Below, piece after piece: positions 34,832-43,820 of a stretch of 64,000 nucleotides of DNA; within the stretch, counting starts at the first letter, position 1; each line of letters opens with the position of its first letter. The position numbers and the translations under genes are program-made. The stretch is from an uncultured Lachnospiraceae bacterium (GTDB lineage: Bacteria > Bacillota > Clostridia > Lachnospirales > Lachnospiraceae). The notes under the pieces were generated by a model, which had not been told where the DNA came from, ran no database searches, and saw nothing but the letters and a program-made list of their open reading frames with translations. The stretch spans positions 35,208-99,207 of the forward strand of contig CANTEW010000003.1 of NCBI GenBank assembly GCA_947652925.1, read 5' to 3'.

Positions 34832-37192
34832 ATGAGACGATCAAGGAAGTATATCGCTCTGTGCATGGCGGCTGTACTCAGTCTGACAGCGGTCATGCCC
34901 GTGGGGGCAGCGGGTAGTGACCCGGCGGCTGGAGAGCATGCGCAGGTGGAGACGTTGGAAGACGTGGGAGAAGGGCAGCAGGAAGGGCTGGTCTTGGAAG
35001 AAGCTTTTCCAGATCCTGTGTTCAGAGGATATATCGCGGAGCATGTGGATACAGATGGGGATGGAGTCCTGAACGGCCAGGAAGTGGGACAGGTAACAGA
35101 ACTCCCCTTATCGGGGCTGGGCATCAAGTCCCTGGAGGGGATCGGGCATTTTACCAGTCTGGAGATGCTCGATTGCAGCAATGGCCAGATCGGGGCGGTG
35201 GATCTGTCGGGGCTGGAGCATTTGTATGCGCTGGCCTGCACAGGGAACCAGGTCACGCTCTCTGTGGATGAGGCGGGACAGGTGGATCTGTCCCAGATAC
35301 CGGACATGGATCTGTCCAAGATCCAGGAGATCTCCCTGGGGACCTGGAAGGCGGATGGGATCGTGCAGCTGCCCCAGGATCTTGGAGAGGATCGATTTAC
35401 ATATGTGTATGATACAGACATCGCGGGGATCGATGAGCAGCAGGCCAGATCCTGGTGTATGGAAGTCACAGTCAACCTGGAAGGCCGGCAGGCCAAAGAG
35501 ACAGCACTGACAGAGGATACAGCATCAGAAAACAGGGCGGAAGAAGAGAGCGTATCCAGCCCATCAGAGGAGAAGACATCTCCTGCGGCTTCGGATACAA
35601 ACAAGCAGCACGAGCAAAAAGTCCAGAATGAGACAGTGGCGGGCCGCAGGCTTTTGGCCGGCTCCGGGGTGGCAGCACGGTCAGATGCGGCAGTCATCAA
35701 GAGCTGCAAGATCTTGAGCAGCAAGCAAAAAGTACGGGTGAAGGCAAAGATCCAAAAACAGGTCAAGAGCCAGGATAAATATTATTATCTGTTTGCCTCC
35801 AGCCCCGCAGGTACAAAGCTTGCCAAAAAACCGCTGGCCAGAGTCGCCAAGAAGAAGTCGGTCACATTTACAGCGCCTTTGAAGGCTGCGCGTGATGCCA
35901 GATATAAGTTGCAGTCCAGATTCCAGGTGGCTGTGAAGGTACAGGGGAGATACCAGGCGATCAGCAAGGCAAAATATATCTCCAACCCAGAGATGCTGGC
36001 TTCCAGCACCCTGCCTTTTACAAAAGGGGATTCAAAGAAAGGCCTGCAGTTCAGTGACCTGGGGGATGCGCTCCAGCTGGGGATGCAGCACTGTCTGTAT
36101 AATGTGTACATCACGGAGCTGATGCAGCCGGGCGGCTTAAAATATAGATACAAAGGTAAAACATATGATTTTAACCAGGGACGTATCATGGCCCTGGGCG
36201 GCCTGTTCCAACAGCTCCAGAATGAGGGGATAGAGCTCTCGGTGGAATTTCTGCTCCCCTGGGCGGACGGACAGACTGATCTGATCTATCCGGCGGCGCG
36301 CAGCAGAGGGGCACATAATTATTATGCCTGGAATATCAGCAGCCAGGCGGCCAGGAATAAATACGAGGCGCTGTTCAGCTGCCTGGCAGAGTTGTATAAT
36401 GGAAAGAACGGGTATGGGTATGTTAATAATTACCTGATCGGGAACGAGGTCAATGCCTTCGATCAGTGGCATTACACAGGCTCTACTTCGTTGGAGACGA
36501 ACGCGAACCTGTATGCAGACACGTATCAGGTGGTCTATATGGCGGTCAAGAGTAAATGCAAGAACGCCAGGGTCAGCATCTGTCTGGACCATAGCTGGAA
36601 TGTGGATGCACCCGGGCAGCTCCACAGCTCCAGGTCTTTCCTGGACCAGTTTGCCTCCAGGCTGAAGAAATACGGGAGCCCTAACTTTACGATCTCCTAC
36701 CATGCGTATCCGATCCCGCTGACCCAGGCGGATTTTTGGGCAAATCCTGCTGACAAGGTGAAGAACAGCACAGATTCACCGTATATCACCATGAAGAATA
36801 TCAAGTACCTGACGGACTATGTGAAAGCGCGGTACGGGTCAAAGACCAGGATCATGCTCACAGAGCAGGGATTCAGTTCCCATGGGGCGAACGGTGAGAA
36901 AAAACAGGCGGCGGCCATCGCGTATGCGTTTTACAAAGCGGAGTTTAACGGTATGATCGATTGCATCATCTTCCGCAGCCAGGAGGATGCCCAGGTGGAG
37001 ATCGACAGCGATAACCTGTATATGGGGCTGTGGACAGTGGGCAAAGGAAGGAAGAAGGCGGCGTATAATGTGTTCAGATATATGGATACATCTAAATGCG
37101 AAAAATATACGGCGTCCTCCAGACAGTACCTGGGGATAAGCAAATGGTCACAATGGGTGCCCGGTTATAAAGCGGGCCGGTTCAAAAAATAA
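34832..37192 (+). CDS. Large secreted protein: EF-hand, leucine-rich segment and DUF5722-type TIM-barrel domain
   Basis: 786 residues. The signal peptide spans about 1-27. A calcium-binding EF-hand/dockerin-like loop, DTDGDGVLNGQEV, lies near 70-82. Leucine-rich repeats (LPLSGLGIKSLEGIGHFTSL, LDCSNGQIGAVDLSGLEHL) span about 90-140. A Glu/Ser/Thr-rich linker runs to about 265, then a basic beta-rich region (KAKIQKQVKSQDKYYYLF) at 285-375. The C-terminal ~400 residues resemble the DUF5722 putative glycoside hydrolase barrel: LIGNEVNAFDQW near 533 and MLTEQGFSSHG near 675 look like acid/base and nucleophile glutamates of clan A. The substrate is unknown. The start follows GGAAGGTGG, 24 bases after rlmB. 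Confidence 0.82.
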   Translation: MRRSRKYIALCMAAVLSLTAVMPVGAAGSDPAAGEHAQVETLEDVGEGQQEGLVLEEAFPDPVFRGYIAEHVDTDGDGVLNGQEVGQVTELPLSGLGIKSLEGIGHFTSLEMLDCSNGQIGAVDLSGLEHLYALACTGNQVTLSVDEAGQVDLSQIPDMDLSKIQEISLGTWKADGIVQLPQDLGEDRFTYVYDTDIAGIDEQQARSWCMEVTVNLEGRQAKETALTEDTASENRAEEESVSSPSEEKTSPAASDTNKQHEQKVQNETVAGRRLLAGSGVAARSDAAVIKSCKILSSKQKVRVKAKIQKQVKSQDKYYYLFASSPAGTKLAKKPLARVAKKKSVTFTAPLKAARDARYKLQSRFQVAVKVQGRYQAISKAKYISNPEMLASSTLPFTKGDSKKGLQFSDLGDALQLGMQHCLYNVYITELMQPGGLKYRYKGKTYDFNQGRIMALGGLFQQLQNEGIELSVEFLLPWADGQTDLIYPAARSRGAHNYYAWNISSQAARNKYEALFSCLAELYNGKNGYGYVNNYLIGNEVNAFDQWHYTGSTSLETNANLYADTYQVVYMAVKSKCKNARVSICLDHSWNVDAPGQLHSSRSFLDQFASRLKKYGSPNFTISYHAYPIPLTQADFWANPADKVKNSTDSPYITMKNIKYLTDYVKARYGSKTRIMLTEQGFSSHGANGEKKQAAAIAYAFYKAEFNGMIDCIIFRSQEDAQVEIDSDNLYMGLWTVGKGRKKAAYNVFRYMDTSKCEKYTASSRQYLGISKWSQWVPGYKAGRFKK

Positions 37193-37199
37193 GGAGGGT

Positions 37200-37243
37200 C
37201 CCCCTGCTTCTGTATCTCATATACAGGGCAGGGGGCTTTTTTT
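37200..37243 (+). terminator. Strong rho-independent terminator
   Basis: CCCCCTGCTTCTGTAT and ATACAGGGCAGGGGG pair around a 5-base loop; seven T follow. It ends the cysE to DUF5722 transcription unit. Confidence 0.9.
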
Positions 37244-37325
37244 GCATCCGCCGGATCTTGTCCATTTGCATTTCTCTGTATAACGTAGTAAAATGTAAGA
37301 CAAAATCGCAGGTTGGAGGAATGCT

Positions 37326-38201
37326 ATGGTCTACAAGGCGTATGATGAGGAAACGCTGCAGAGATTGCAGAGGACGGAACTGAAGATCCTGAAAGAATTT
37401 GATACTTTATGCAGAGAAAATGGTATCCGGTATTTTGGCTGCGGGGGTACGGCGATCGGAGCTGTGCGCCATGGAGGGTTCATCCCCTGGGACGATGATA
37501 TCGATGTGGGGATGCTGCGCAGGGACTATGAACGTTTCCTGAAAGTAGCGGTCCACTGGAAGACAGATCAGTACCAGGTGGTCAATGCGGAGACGGATCC
37601 GGCAATGCCGCTGCCTACGACCCGGTGGGTCCTGCGGGGGACCCGGTTCCAGGAGGAATGCTTCCGGGATCTGGACTGTGAGTGGGGGATCTTCCTGGAT
37701 ATCTTTTGCTTTGACAATGTCCCGGATGATGACCGCGCCATGAGACGGCAGGCGTGGGCGGCCTGGTTTTATGGGAAGATGATGATCTTGTCCAGCATTG
37801 ACACACCGGTCTTATATTTTGACGGATGGAAGGCCCGTCTCACACATGGCATATGCCGGATCGTACACAGAGTGCTGCGGGCGCTGCATCTGGGGCCGTC
37901 TTTCTGGTATGGGAGAGCAAAACGGGTGGCGGTGCGGTACAGATATGTGAAGACGAAACGGGCGGCTTTTTATTTTGACCCCACGCCGTTTACGAGCATC
38001 GTGTATAAGAAACATATCTTTCCCACGAAGGAGCGGGGCTTTTCCGGGCTGATGATCCCGTTCCCGGGGAAGGTGCAGATGTATCTGAGGCGCAGGTATG
38101 GGGATTATATGACACTGCCGCCAAAAGAAAAACGGCATAACCATCCGCCCTATAAGCTGGATCTTGGCACGTATGCGGATATGCCGCTGGATCAGATATA
38201 G
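37326..38201 (+). CDS. LicD-family phosphotransferase (first copy)
   Basis: 291 residues. The LicD signature GGTAIGAVRHGGFIPWDDDI lies near 41-60, with the DDDID metal-binding aspartates. LicD proteins transfer phosphocholine (or another phospho-alcohol) from a CDP-linked donor to teichoic acid or polysaccharide sugars. No choline kinase or cytidylyltransferase is present, so the donor is not known. A paralogue follows 35 bases later. Promoter unclear; the ribosome-binding site is TTGGAGGAA. Confidence 0.9.
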   Translation: MVYKAYDEETLQRLQRTELKILKEFDTLCRENGIRYFGCGGTAIGAVRHGGFIPWDDDIDVGMLRRDYERFLKVAVHWKTDQYQVVNAETDPAMPLPTTRWVLRGTRFQEECFRDLDCEWGIFLDIFCFDNVPDDDRAMRRQAWAAWFYGKMMILSSIDTPVLYFDGWKARLTHGICRIVHRVLRALHLGPSFWYGRAKRVAVRYRYVKTKRAAFYFDPTPFTSIVYKKHIFPTKERGFSGLMIPFPGKVQMYLRRRYGDYMTLPPKEKRHNHPPYKLDLGTYADMPLDQI

Positions 38202-38235
38202 ATCCAGACATGAATGAGCTATAGGAGGGAGAGCC

Positions 38236-39075
38236 ATGGGATATGGGCCGGGTGAACTTGAACACGTGCAGCAGGTGGCGCTGTCTGTGCTGAAAGAATT
38301 TATAAGGATCTGTGAGAAATACCATCTGGACTATTTTGTCCACTGGGGGACCGCGCTGGGGGCTGTGCGCCATAAGGGCTTTATCCCCTGGGACGACGAT
38401 ATCGATGTGGGGATGCTGCGGGATGACTATGAGCGCTTCCTGCAGGTGGCTCCGGGGGAGATGGGCGGTCGGTTCGTCTTATCCAGCGGTTTTATCCAGA
38501 AAAACTGCGCAGGTATGTATACCATGATGTCGGCGGCGGGCACGATGCATGTGACGGAGCAGGAGAGCCTGTGGGGGTACTGGCACGGGATCCGCATAGA
38601 TATCTTCCCGTTCGATCATGTGCTGGAAGGAGAGAAGGCGCGCAGGGCGCAGATCAGGGCGGTACGCTTCTGGTATCAGCTCTATATCATGAAAAACCTG
38701 AGACGTCCCATGATCCTGGGGGATGATCTGAAAGCCAGGGTTGTCCGGGGGATCTGCCGTGTGATGCATGTGCTGCTGAAAGGGATGCCCATGGGTGTGA
38801 TCTTATGGCGGATCCGGAAGGCTTCTCTGCGGTACCGGGGGCAGGGGGACCTTGTGACCCTGTTGTATGATATCCAGCCGGAGAGATACATGCTGCGGCT
38901 CTCGGACATCTTTCCTCTGCAGGAGGGCGTGTTTGAAGGTATCAAAGTGAAGATGCTGCACCATACTCATGAGGCTCTGCAGGCTTCTTACGGGGATTAT
39001 CAGGAACTGCCCCCGGAAGATGAGCGTGTGGACCATTATTCAGGCAGGTTAAAGTTTGATGAGAGAGAAGATTAG
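38236..39075 (+). CDS. LicD-family phosphotransferase (second copy)
   Basis: 279 residues, paralogous to the preceding gene: GTALGAVRHKGFIPWDDDI near 44-62 and VGMLRDDYERFLQVA just after it. The conserved aspartates are present. The copies diverge strongly after about residue 90, which suggests different acceptor sugars. The start follows AGGAGGGAGAG. The 3' end overlaps the flippase gene by 17 bases, so the cluster is translationally coupled. Confidence 0.9.
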   Translation: MGYGPGELEHVQQVALSVLKEFIRICEKYHLDYFVHWGTALGAVRHKGFIPWDDDIDVGMLRDDYERFLQVAPGEMGGRFVLSSGFIQKNCAGMYTMMSAAGTMHVTEQESLWGYWHGIRIDIFPFDHVLEGEKARRAQIRAVRFWYQLYIMKNLRRPMILGDDLKARVVRGICRVMHVLLKGMPMGVILWRIRKASLRYRGQGDLVTLLYDIQPERYMLRLSDIFPLQEGVFEGIKVKMLHHTHEALQASYGDYQELPPEDERVDHYSGRLKFDERED

Positions 39076-40357
39076 GGGATTTTTTCTCGGGAGGGATCTG
39101 GCATGTACGCCGGGCAGTACTTATTTTTGGACGGTCCTGTCCGGGACCACCTATTCGGCCAGTACATTTCTCATGTTCTGGCTGCTGTCCAGGCTCTGCG
39201 GGCCTTATGAGGCGGGGATCTTCACCCTTGTGATGGCGGCTGGACAGCAGCTCCTGACCATCGGTTACTTCAATGTGCGGACGTATCAGGTGTCGGATGT
39301 GGCGGAGCGGTTTTCTTTCAGCCAGTATCTCAGTTTCCGTCTGGTGACCTGCGGGGTGATGGCGGCAGCTGGTGTGCTGTGGATGTTCCTGGGCGGATAC
39401 AGGGGAGAGAAGCTGGTATGCTTCTTGTGGATCTTGCTCTTTAAAGTGGCAGAGGCAGTGGCCGATGTCCTGGAAGGGCTTTATCAGCAAAAAGACAGGT
39501 ATGATGTCACAGGGAAGTGTATCTTTTATGAGACAGTCTTGTTCCTGGCGGCGTTTGCCTTCCATCTTCTGGTCTTCCGCGATCTGGCGTGGGCGCTGGC
39601 CTGTATGTGCGTGGTGTATATAGGGAGCCTTGTGGTGGTGGATGGGAGTCTGGTGGGGGTCTTTGCAGAGTTTGAGCTTGTCTGGGAGCCTGCCGTTATA
39701 AAAAGATTGTTCTGGGATTGTCTGCCGCTCTTCATCAATTCTTTTTTGATGGTCTATCTGAACAGCGTGTCCAAATATGCGGTGGACGCCTGTCAGGGGG
39801 AGGAGACGCTCACCTATTTTAATATGATCTATATGCCGGCATTTGTGATGAATCTTTTTGCTGGTTTTCTGTTCAAACCTCTGTTGACCAGATTTTCCAT
39901 GCTGTATCATGAGGGGGCACGGACGGTGCTTTTCCGGCTGCTGGCCAGGCAGTCGGCGCTCCTTTTGGGGTTTGCCGTGTTGTGCCTGGGAGGTGCCTGG
40001 CTCTTGGGGATCCCGGTGCTGTCCTGGTTTTATCATACGGATCTGTCGGCGTATCGGGGTGAGTTGTGTGTGGTGGTGGCGGGAGGCGTGTTCTCTGCCG
40101 TCTATACGATGTTCCAGTTCCTGCTCGTGATCATGCGGCATCAGTATGCATGTTTGGCCGGGTGTGCGGTCACTTCGGCGGTGGCGGCGGTGGCGGTGCC
40201 GTATCTGACAAAGGTCTATGGGATATCCGGGGCGGCCTGGGGCTATGCCCTGATGATGGCATTGCTGTCCCTGCTCTATATGCTGCTGTCCGGGTATCAT
40301 CTGAAAAAATGGAGGATGAGTACAAAAGAAGAGATCGAAGATCATCTGAGCAGGTAA
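39059..40357 (+). CDS. Polysaccharide flippase (Wzx/MVF-type membrane protein)
   Basis: About 432 residues with 12 or so hydrophobic segments, beginning near FWTVLSGTTYSASTFLMFWLL. A lipopolysaccharide/teichoic precursor translocase of the MOP superfamily is the best assignment from topology and neighbours; no single motif proves it. It would move a lipid-linked glycan unit across the membrane after LicD or glycosyltransferase modification. Start ATG 39059 lies within the previous gene; a TTG one codon earlier is not needed. Codon use matches its neighbours. Confidence 0.8.
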   Translation: MREKIRGFFLGRDLACTPGSTYFWTVLSGTTYSASTFLMFWLLSRLCGPYEAGIFTLVMAAGQQLLTIGYFNVRTYQVSDVAERFSFSQYLSFRLVTCGVMAAAGVLWMFLGGYRGEKLVCFLWILLFKVAEAVADVLEGLYQQKDRYDVTGKCIFYETVLFLAAFAFHLLVFRDLAWALACMCVVYIGSLVVVDGSLVGVFAEFELVWEPAVIKRLFWDCLPLFINSFLMVYLNSVSKYAVDACQGEETLTYFNMIYMPAFVMNLFAGFLFKPLLTRFSMLYHEGARTVLFRLLARQSALLLGFAVLCLGGAWLLGIPVLSWFYHTDLSAYRGELCVVVAGGVFSAVYTMFQFLLVIMRHQYACLAGCAVTSAVAAVAVPYLTKVYGISGAAWGYALMMALLSLLYMLLSGYHLKKWRMSTKEEIEDHLSR

Positions 40358-40419
40358 GGAAGGATCTTGCTCGAAACCCAGATCACACAGGCAGTATAGC
40401 CTGATAATGGAGAGAGGAT

Positions 40420-41208
40420 ATGTACTGGAAAGACCATACATTTATCATATGTGCATACGGGGAGAGTCCCTATCTGGAAGACTGTATCCGGTCGCTGTTT
40501 GCCCAGGAGGTGCGCAGCAACATCTGTATCGCCACATCCACACCCTGCGGTCATATCTATGATCTGGCGCAGAGATACGGTCTGCAGCTCTATGTCAATG
40601 CGGAAAGAGGGGGGATCGGGGCAGACTGGAATTTTGCATATGCCAGAGGCAGGACGCCGTATCGGACCATCGCCCACCAGGACGATCTGTATTTTCCCGG
40701 GTATACGCAGTCGATCGCCCATGCTTTGAGGGATAGAGAGAGGCCGCTGATATTTTTTACGGATTATTGGGAGCTGCGGGGGAAAGATTATATAAAAGGG
40801 AATGGGCTGCTGCGCATCAAGCGTCTGATGCTCATGCCCCTGCGCAGGCGGAGGCTCCAGAGGAACGTATGGGTAAGGCGCAGGATCTTGTCCATGGGGA
40901 GTCCGATCTGCTGTCCAAGTGTGACATTTGCCAGTGAGGATCTTCCGGAAGCCCTATTTACCCCCGGTTTCCGGGCCAGCCTGGATTGGGAAGCGTGGGA
41001 GAGGCTCTCGAAGATGCAGGGTGATTTTGTCTATATACCCAGGCCCCTGATGGCCCATCGGATCCATGAGGAGTCGGAGACGAGCGCGGCGATCCAGGGA
41101 AATGTGCGCAGCAGGGAGGACCTGGCAATGTATGAAAAATTCTGGCCTTCCTGGATGGCAAGGATCTTACAGGAGATCTACATGGCCAGCGAGAAGTCAA
41201 ACGGCTGA
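40420..41208 (+). CDS. Family 2-like glycosyltransferase
   Basis: 262 residues. FIICAYGESPYLEDCIRSL at the start and the DxD-like HQDDLYFPGY near 87-96 match a GT-A fold glycosyltransferase that uses a nucleotide-sugar. The basic stretch MPLRRRRLQRN near 139-149 may touch the membrane, and SLDWEAWERLSKM near 187-199 holds the probable catalytic base region. It is the last gene of the LicD/flippase island. The acceptor and sugar are unknown. The start follows GAGAGGAT. Confidence 0.85.
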   Translation: MYWKDHTFIICAYGESPYLEDCIRSLFAQEVRSNICIATSTPCGHIYDLAQRYGLQLYVNAERGGIGADWNFAYARGRTPYRTIAHQDDLYFPGYTQSIAHALRDRERPLIFFTDYWELRGKDYIKGNGLLRIKRLMLMPLRRRRLQRNVWVRRRILSMGSPICCPSVTFASEDLPEALFTPGFRASLDWEAWERLSKMQGDFVYIPRPLMAHRIHEESETSAAIQGNVRSREDLAMYEKFWPSWMARILQEIYMASEKSNG

Positions 41209-41231
41209 TGCGTGATATTTAAGAGAAGATA

Positions 41232-41261
41232 TTTACCGATCCCTGGTATGTGTGGTATAAT
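41232..41261 (+). promoter_or_regulatory. Promoter of gdpP-rplI-dnaB
   Basis: TTTACC (41232-41237), 18-base spacer, TATAAT (41256-41261). Transcription would start near 41268, too close to the ATG at 41270 for a leader; this supports the downstream start of gdpP. Confidence 0.65.
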
Positions 41262-41326
41262 AGCAAAATATGGATGCGATGGGTACGGGGGAAAAGCAGA
41301 CGGAAGACAGGTGGAAGAAGAAGCTC

Positions 41327-43372
41327 ATGAAAGAAAAGGTTAAGTTAAATGGAAAAATAAAAAGCATCATGTTCTGGCCGCTGGCCCTTGGCTCTATATT
41401 GGCGGTCATGGATGTGGTGGTGTTCTGTATCAGTCACCGGGCGGGGGTGGTGGTCTCTCTGTTCCTGTTTTTTTATCTGGCTCTCTGGGTGTTCTTATAC
41501 CGCTTTCACCGGAGCAAGATCCTATTAGAATTGATCCGCTTCAGCACAGTCTTTTCCCATGTGGAGAATATCATGCTGGATGGGCTGGTACTCCCCTTTG
41601 GTATCCTGGATATGCAGGGTGATCTGATCTGGATGAACCAGGCGATGAGCAGCTTGTTTGGGGAAAAATTGAAAAAGAACCTGGGTGTCTTTTTCCCGTC
41701 GATCACCAATGAAGTGCTGGCGGGCTTAAGGAGCCATAAGATCGAGGAATTTCCCGTGGGTTACGATAACCGCAACTACCGTCTCTTGCTGCACCGGGTG
41801 GATCTTCAGCAAGTGGAGCAGCGGACGGATATCATTGGGGATCCGGCGCAATATCCCATGTTGGCGGCTGCTTATCTGTTCGATGAGACGAATCTGAGAG
41901 AGGCTATCCAGATCACAGAAGACGAGAAACCTGTACTGGGGTTGATCTATCTGGACAATTATGAGGAAGCATTGGGGACGGTAGAAGAGGTACGCCGTTC
42001 GCTGCTGATCGCCCTTGTGGACAGGAAGATCAATAAGTATTTCAGCGGACTGGACGGTCTTGTGAAAAAGTTGGAGAAAGACAGGTTTTTCCTTGTGATG
42101 CCCCATCGTTCCCTGACCCAGCTCAAGGAGATGCGGTTCAGTATACTGGAAGAGGTCAAGAACATAAACATCGGGAATGAGATGGCGGTGACCTTGAGCA
42201 TTGGCCTTGGTTTGAACGGCGAAGGTTATAACCAGAATTATGAACAGAGCCGGATCGCGATCGAGATGGCCCTCGGGCGGGGCGGCGATCAGGCGGTGAT
42301 CAAGGACGGTGAATCCATCTCGTACTATGGGGGGAAATCCCAGCAGCCTGAAAAGGCCACCCGGGTGAAAGCACGGGTGAAGGCCCAGGCGCTGAAAGAG
42401 TTCATCACCAATAAGGACAGAGTGGTGGTCATGGGGCATACCATCACGGATGTGGATGCGTTTGGAGCGGCGGTGGGTATCTACCGTGCGGCAAAGACAC
42501 TGGGCAAGGAAGTCCATATCGTGATCAGTGACCTGACCACTTCTATCCGGCCTCTGATGACTGGATTTTTGGAAAGTGATGATTATGAGAAGGATATGTT
42601 CATAGACGGTGATACGGCCAAAGAGCTGGTGGATCACAACACTGTGATGGTGGTGGTGGATACCAATAAGCCCAGCTATACGGAATGTCCGGATCTTCTG
42701 CAGCGCACACAGACCATTGTAGTTCTGGATCATCACCGCAGGGGCAGTGAGGTGATCGAGAACGCGGTACTCTCTTATGTGGAACCCTATGCATCCTCCA
42801 CCTGCGAGATGGTGGCGGAGATCCTGCAGTATTTTGCGGACGGCATAAGGATCCGGAATATGGAGGCGGACAGCCTCTATGCGGGGATCATCATCGACAC
42901 GAATAATTTTAAGTCGAAGGCAGGTGTGCGCACCTTTGAGGCGGCGGCATTCCTGCGGCGCTGCGGGGCCGATGTGGTCCGGGTGCAGAAACTCCTCCGG
43001 GACAACATGGAGGCCTATAAGGCCAGAGCGGAGACGATCTGCAATGCAGCGATCTACGAAGGGGCCTATGCCGTCGCGATCTGTCCCAGCGAAGGTCTGG
43101 ACAGCCCTACAGTAGTGGCGGCGCAGGCGGCAAATGAACTGCTGAATATCGTAGGGGTGAAGGCCTCTTTCGTGCTGACGGATTATCATGACGTTACTTA
43201 TATCAGCGCCCGGGCGATCGATGAGGTGAATGTGCAGGTGATCATGGAAAAACTGGGGGGCGGAGGGCACATGAACATCGCAGGAGCCCAGATCCCGGGC
43301 AGGCCCCCGGAAGAGATCGTGGAAGTGGTAAGATCTATGCTGAGAGATATGATAGAAAAAGGAGAACTGTAG
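41327..43372 (+). CDS. gdpP: Cyclic-di-AMP phosphodiesterase GdpP (DHH/DHHA1)
   Basis: About 681 residues from MKEKVKLNGKIKSIMFW. Two transmembrane segments (about 14-55) are followed by a PAS-like region, a degenerate GGDEF domain (ALGTVEEVRRSLLIALVDRKINKYF near 203-227) and the DHH domain (VMGHTITDVDAFGAA near 367, VVVDTNKPSY near 440, VVLDHHRRGSEV near 464). The C-terminal DHHA1 domain ends with GGGGHMNIAGAQIPG. It hydrolyses c-di-AMP and so affects cell-wall and potassium homeostasis. Reading from ATG 41270 would add 19 residues but leave almost no leader. Confidence 0.93.
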   Translation: MKEKVKLNGKIKSIMFWPLALGSILAVMDVVVFCISHRAGVVVSLFLFFYLALWVFLYRFHRSKILLELIRFSTVFSHVENIMLDGLVLPFGILDMQGDLIWMNQAMSSLFGEKLKKNLGVFFPSITNEVLAGLRSHKIEEFPVGYDNRNYRLLLHRVDLQQVEQRTDIIGDPAQYPMLAAAYLFDETNLREAIQITEDEKPVLGLIYLDNYEEALGTVEEVRRSLLIALVDRKINKYFSGLDGLVKKLEKDRFFLVMPHRSLTQLKEMRFSILEEVKNINIGNEMAVTLSIGLGLNGEGYNQNYEQSRIAIEMALGRGGDQAVIKDGESISYYGGKSQQPEKATRVKARVKAQALKEFITNKDRVVVMGHTITDVDAFGAAVGIYRAAKTLGKEVHIVISDLTTSIRPLMTGFLESDDYEKDMFIDGDTAKELVDHNTVMVVVDTNKPSYTECPDLLQRTQTIVVLDHHRRGSEVIENAVLSYVEPYASSTCEMVAEILQYFADGIRIRNMEADSLYAGIIIDTNNFKSKAGVRTFEAAAFLRRCGADVVRVQKLLRDNMEAYKARAETICNAAIYEGAYAVAICPSEGLDSPTVVAAQAANELLNIVGVKASFVLTDYHDVTYISARAIDEVNVQVIMEKLGGGGHMNIAGAQIPGRPPEEIVEVVRSMLRDMIEKGEL

Positions 43373-43819
43373 ATGAAGATCATATTATTGCAAGATGTGA
43401 AGAGCCTTGGAAAAAGAGGGGAAGTAGTCAATGTGAGCGACGGGTATGCCAGGAACATGCTGCTCCCCAAGAAATTGGGCGTGGAGGCGACGCCGAAGAA
43501 TATGAACGATCTGAAGCTGAAAAGAGCCCATGAGCAGAAGCTGGCACAGGAGGATCTGGAAGCCGCCCGGGATTTTGCAAAAAATCTGGAGGGCAAAGAG
43601 GTGGTACTGTCCCTGAAAGTGGGGGAAGGCGGAAAGACATTCGGATCTATCTCAGCCAGAGAGATCGCAGAGGCTGCCAAGGAGCAGTTGAGGCTGACGC
43701 TGGATAAAAAGAAACTCCAGTTGGAAAGCCCGATCAAGGTCCTGGGCGTGACGGAGGTCCCCCTGCGGCTGCACCCGGAAGTGACAGGGACGGTCAAGGT
43801 TGTGGTGAAAGAGGGCTGA
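43373..43819 (+). CDS. rplI: 50S ribosomal protein L9
   Basis: 148 residues. The N-terminal domain MKIILLQDVKSLGKRGEVVNVSDGYARN is the L9 signature, and the long connecting helix and C-terminal RNA-binding domain (KTFGSISAREIAEA...) are complete. It starts directly after the gdpP stop with AAAGGAG upstream, and dnaB starts two bases after its end, the classic Firmicutes gdpP-rplI-dnaB order. Confidence 0.97.
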   Translation: MKIILLQDVKSLGKRGEVVNVSDGYARNMLLPKKLGVEATPKNMNDLKLKRAHEQKLAQEDLEAARDFAKNLEGKEVVLSLKVGEGGKTFGSISAREIAEAAKEQLRLTLDKKKLQLESPIKVLGVTEVPLRLHPEVTGTVKVVVKEG

Positions 43820-43820
43820 A

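Noticed and set aside
38942-40441. 499-codon minus-strand frame opposite the flippase
   Set aside because: His/Gln/Pro-rich product with no domain, opposite a membrane-protein gene that has a clear ribosomal start and operon context.
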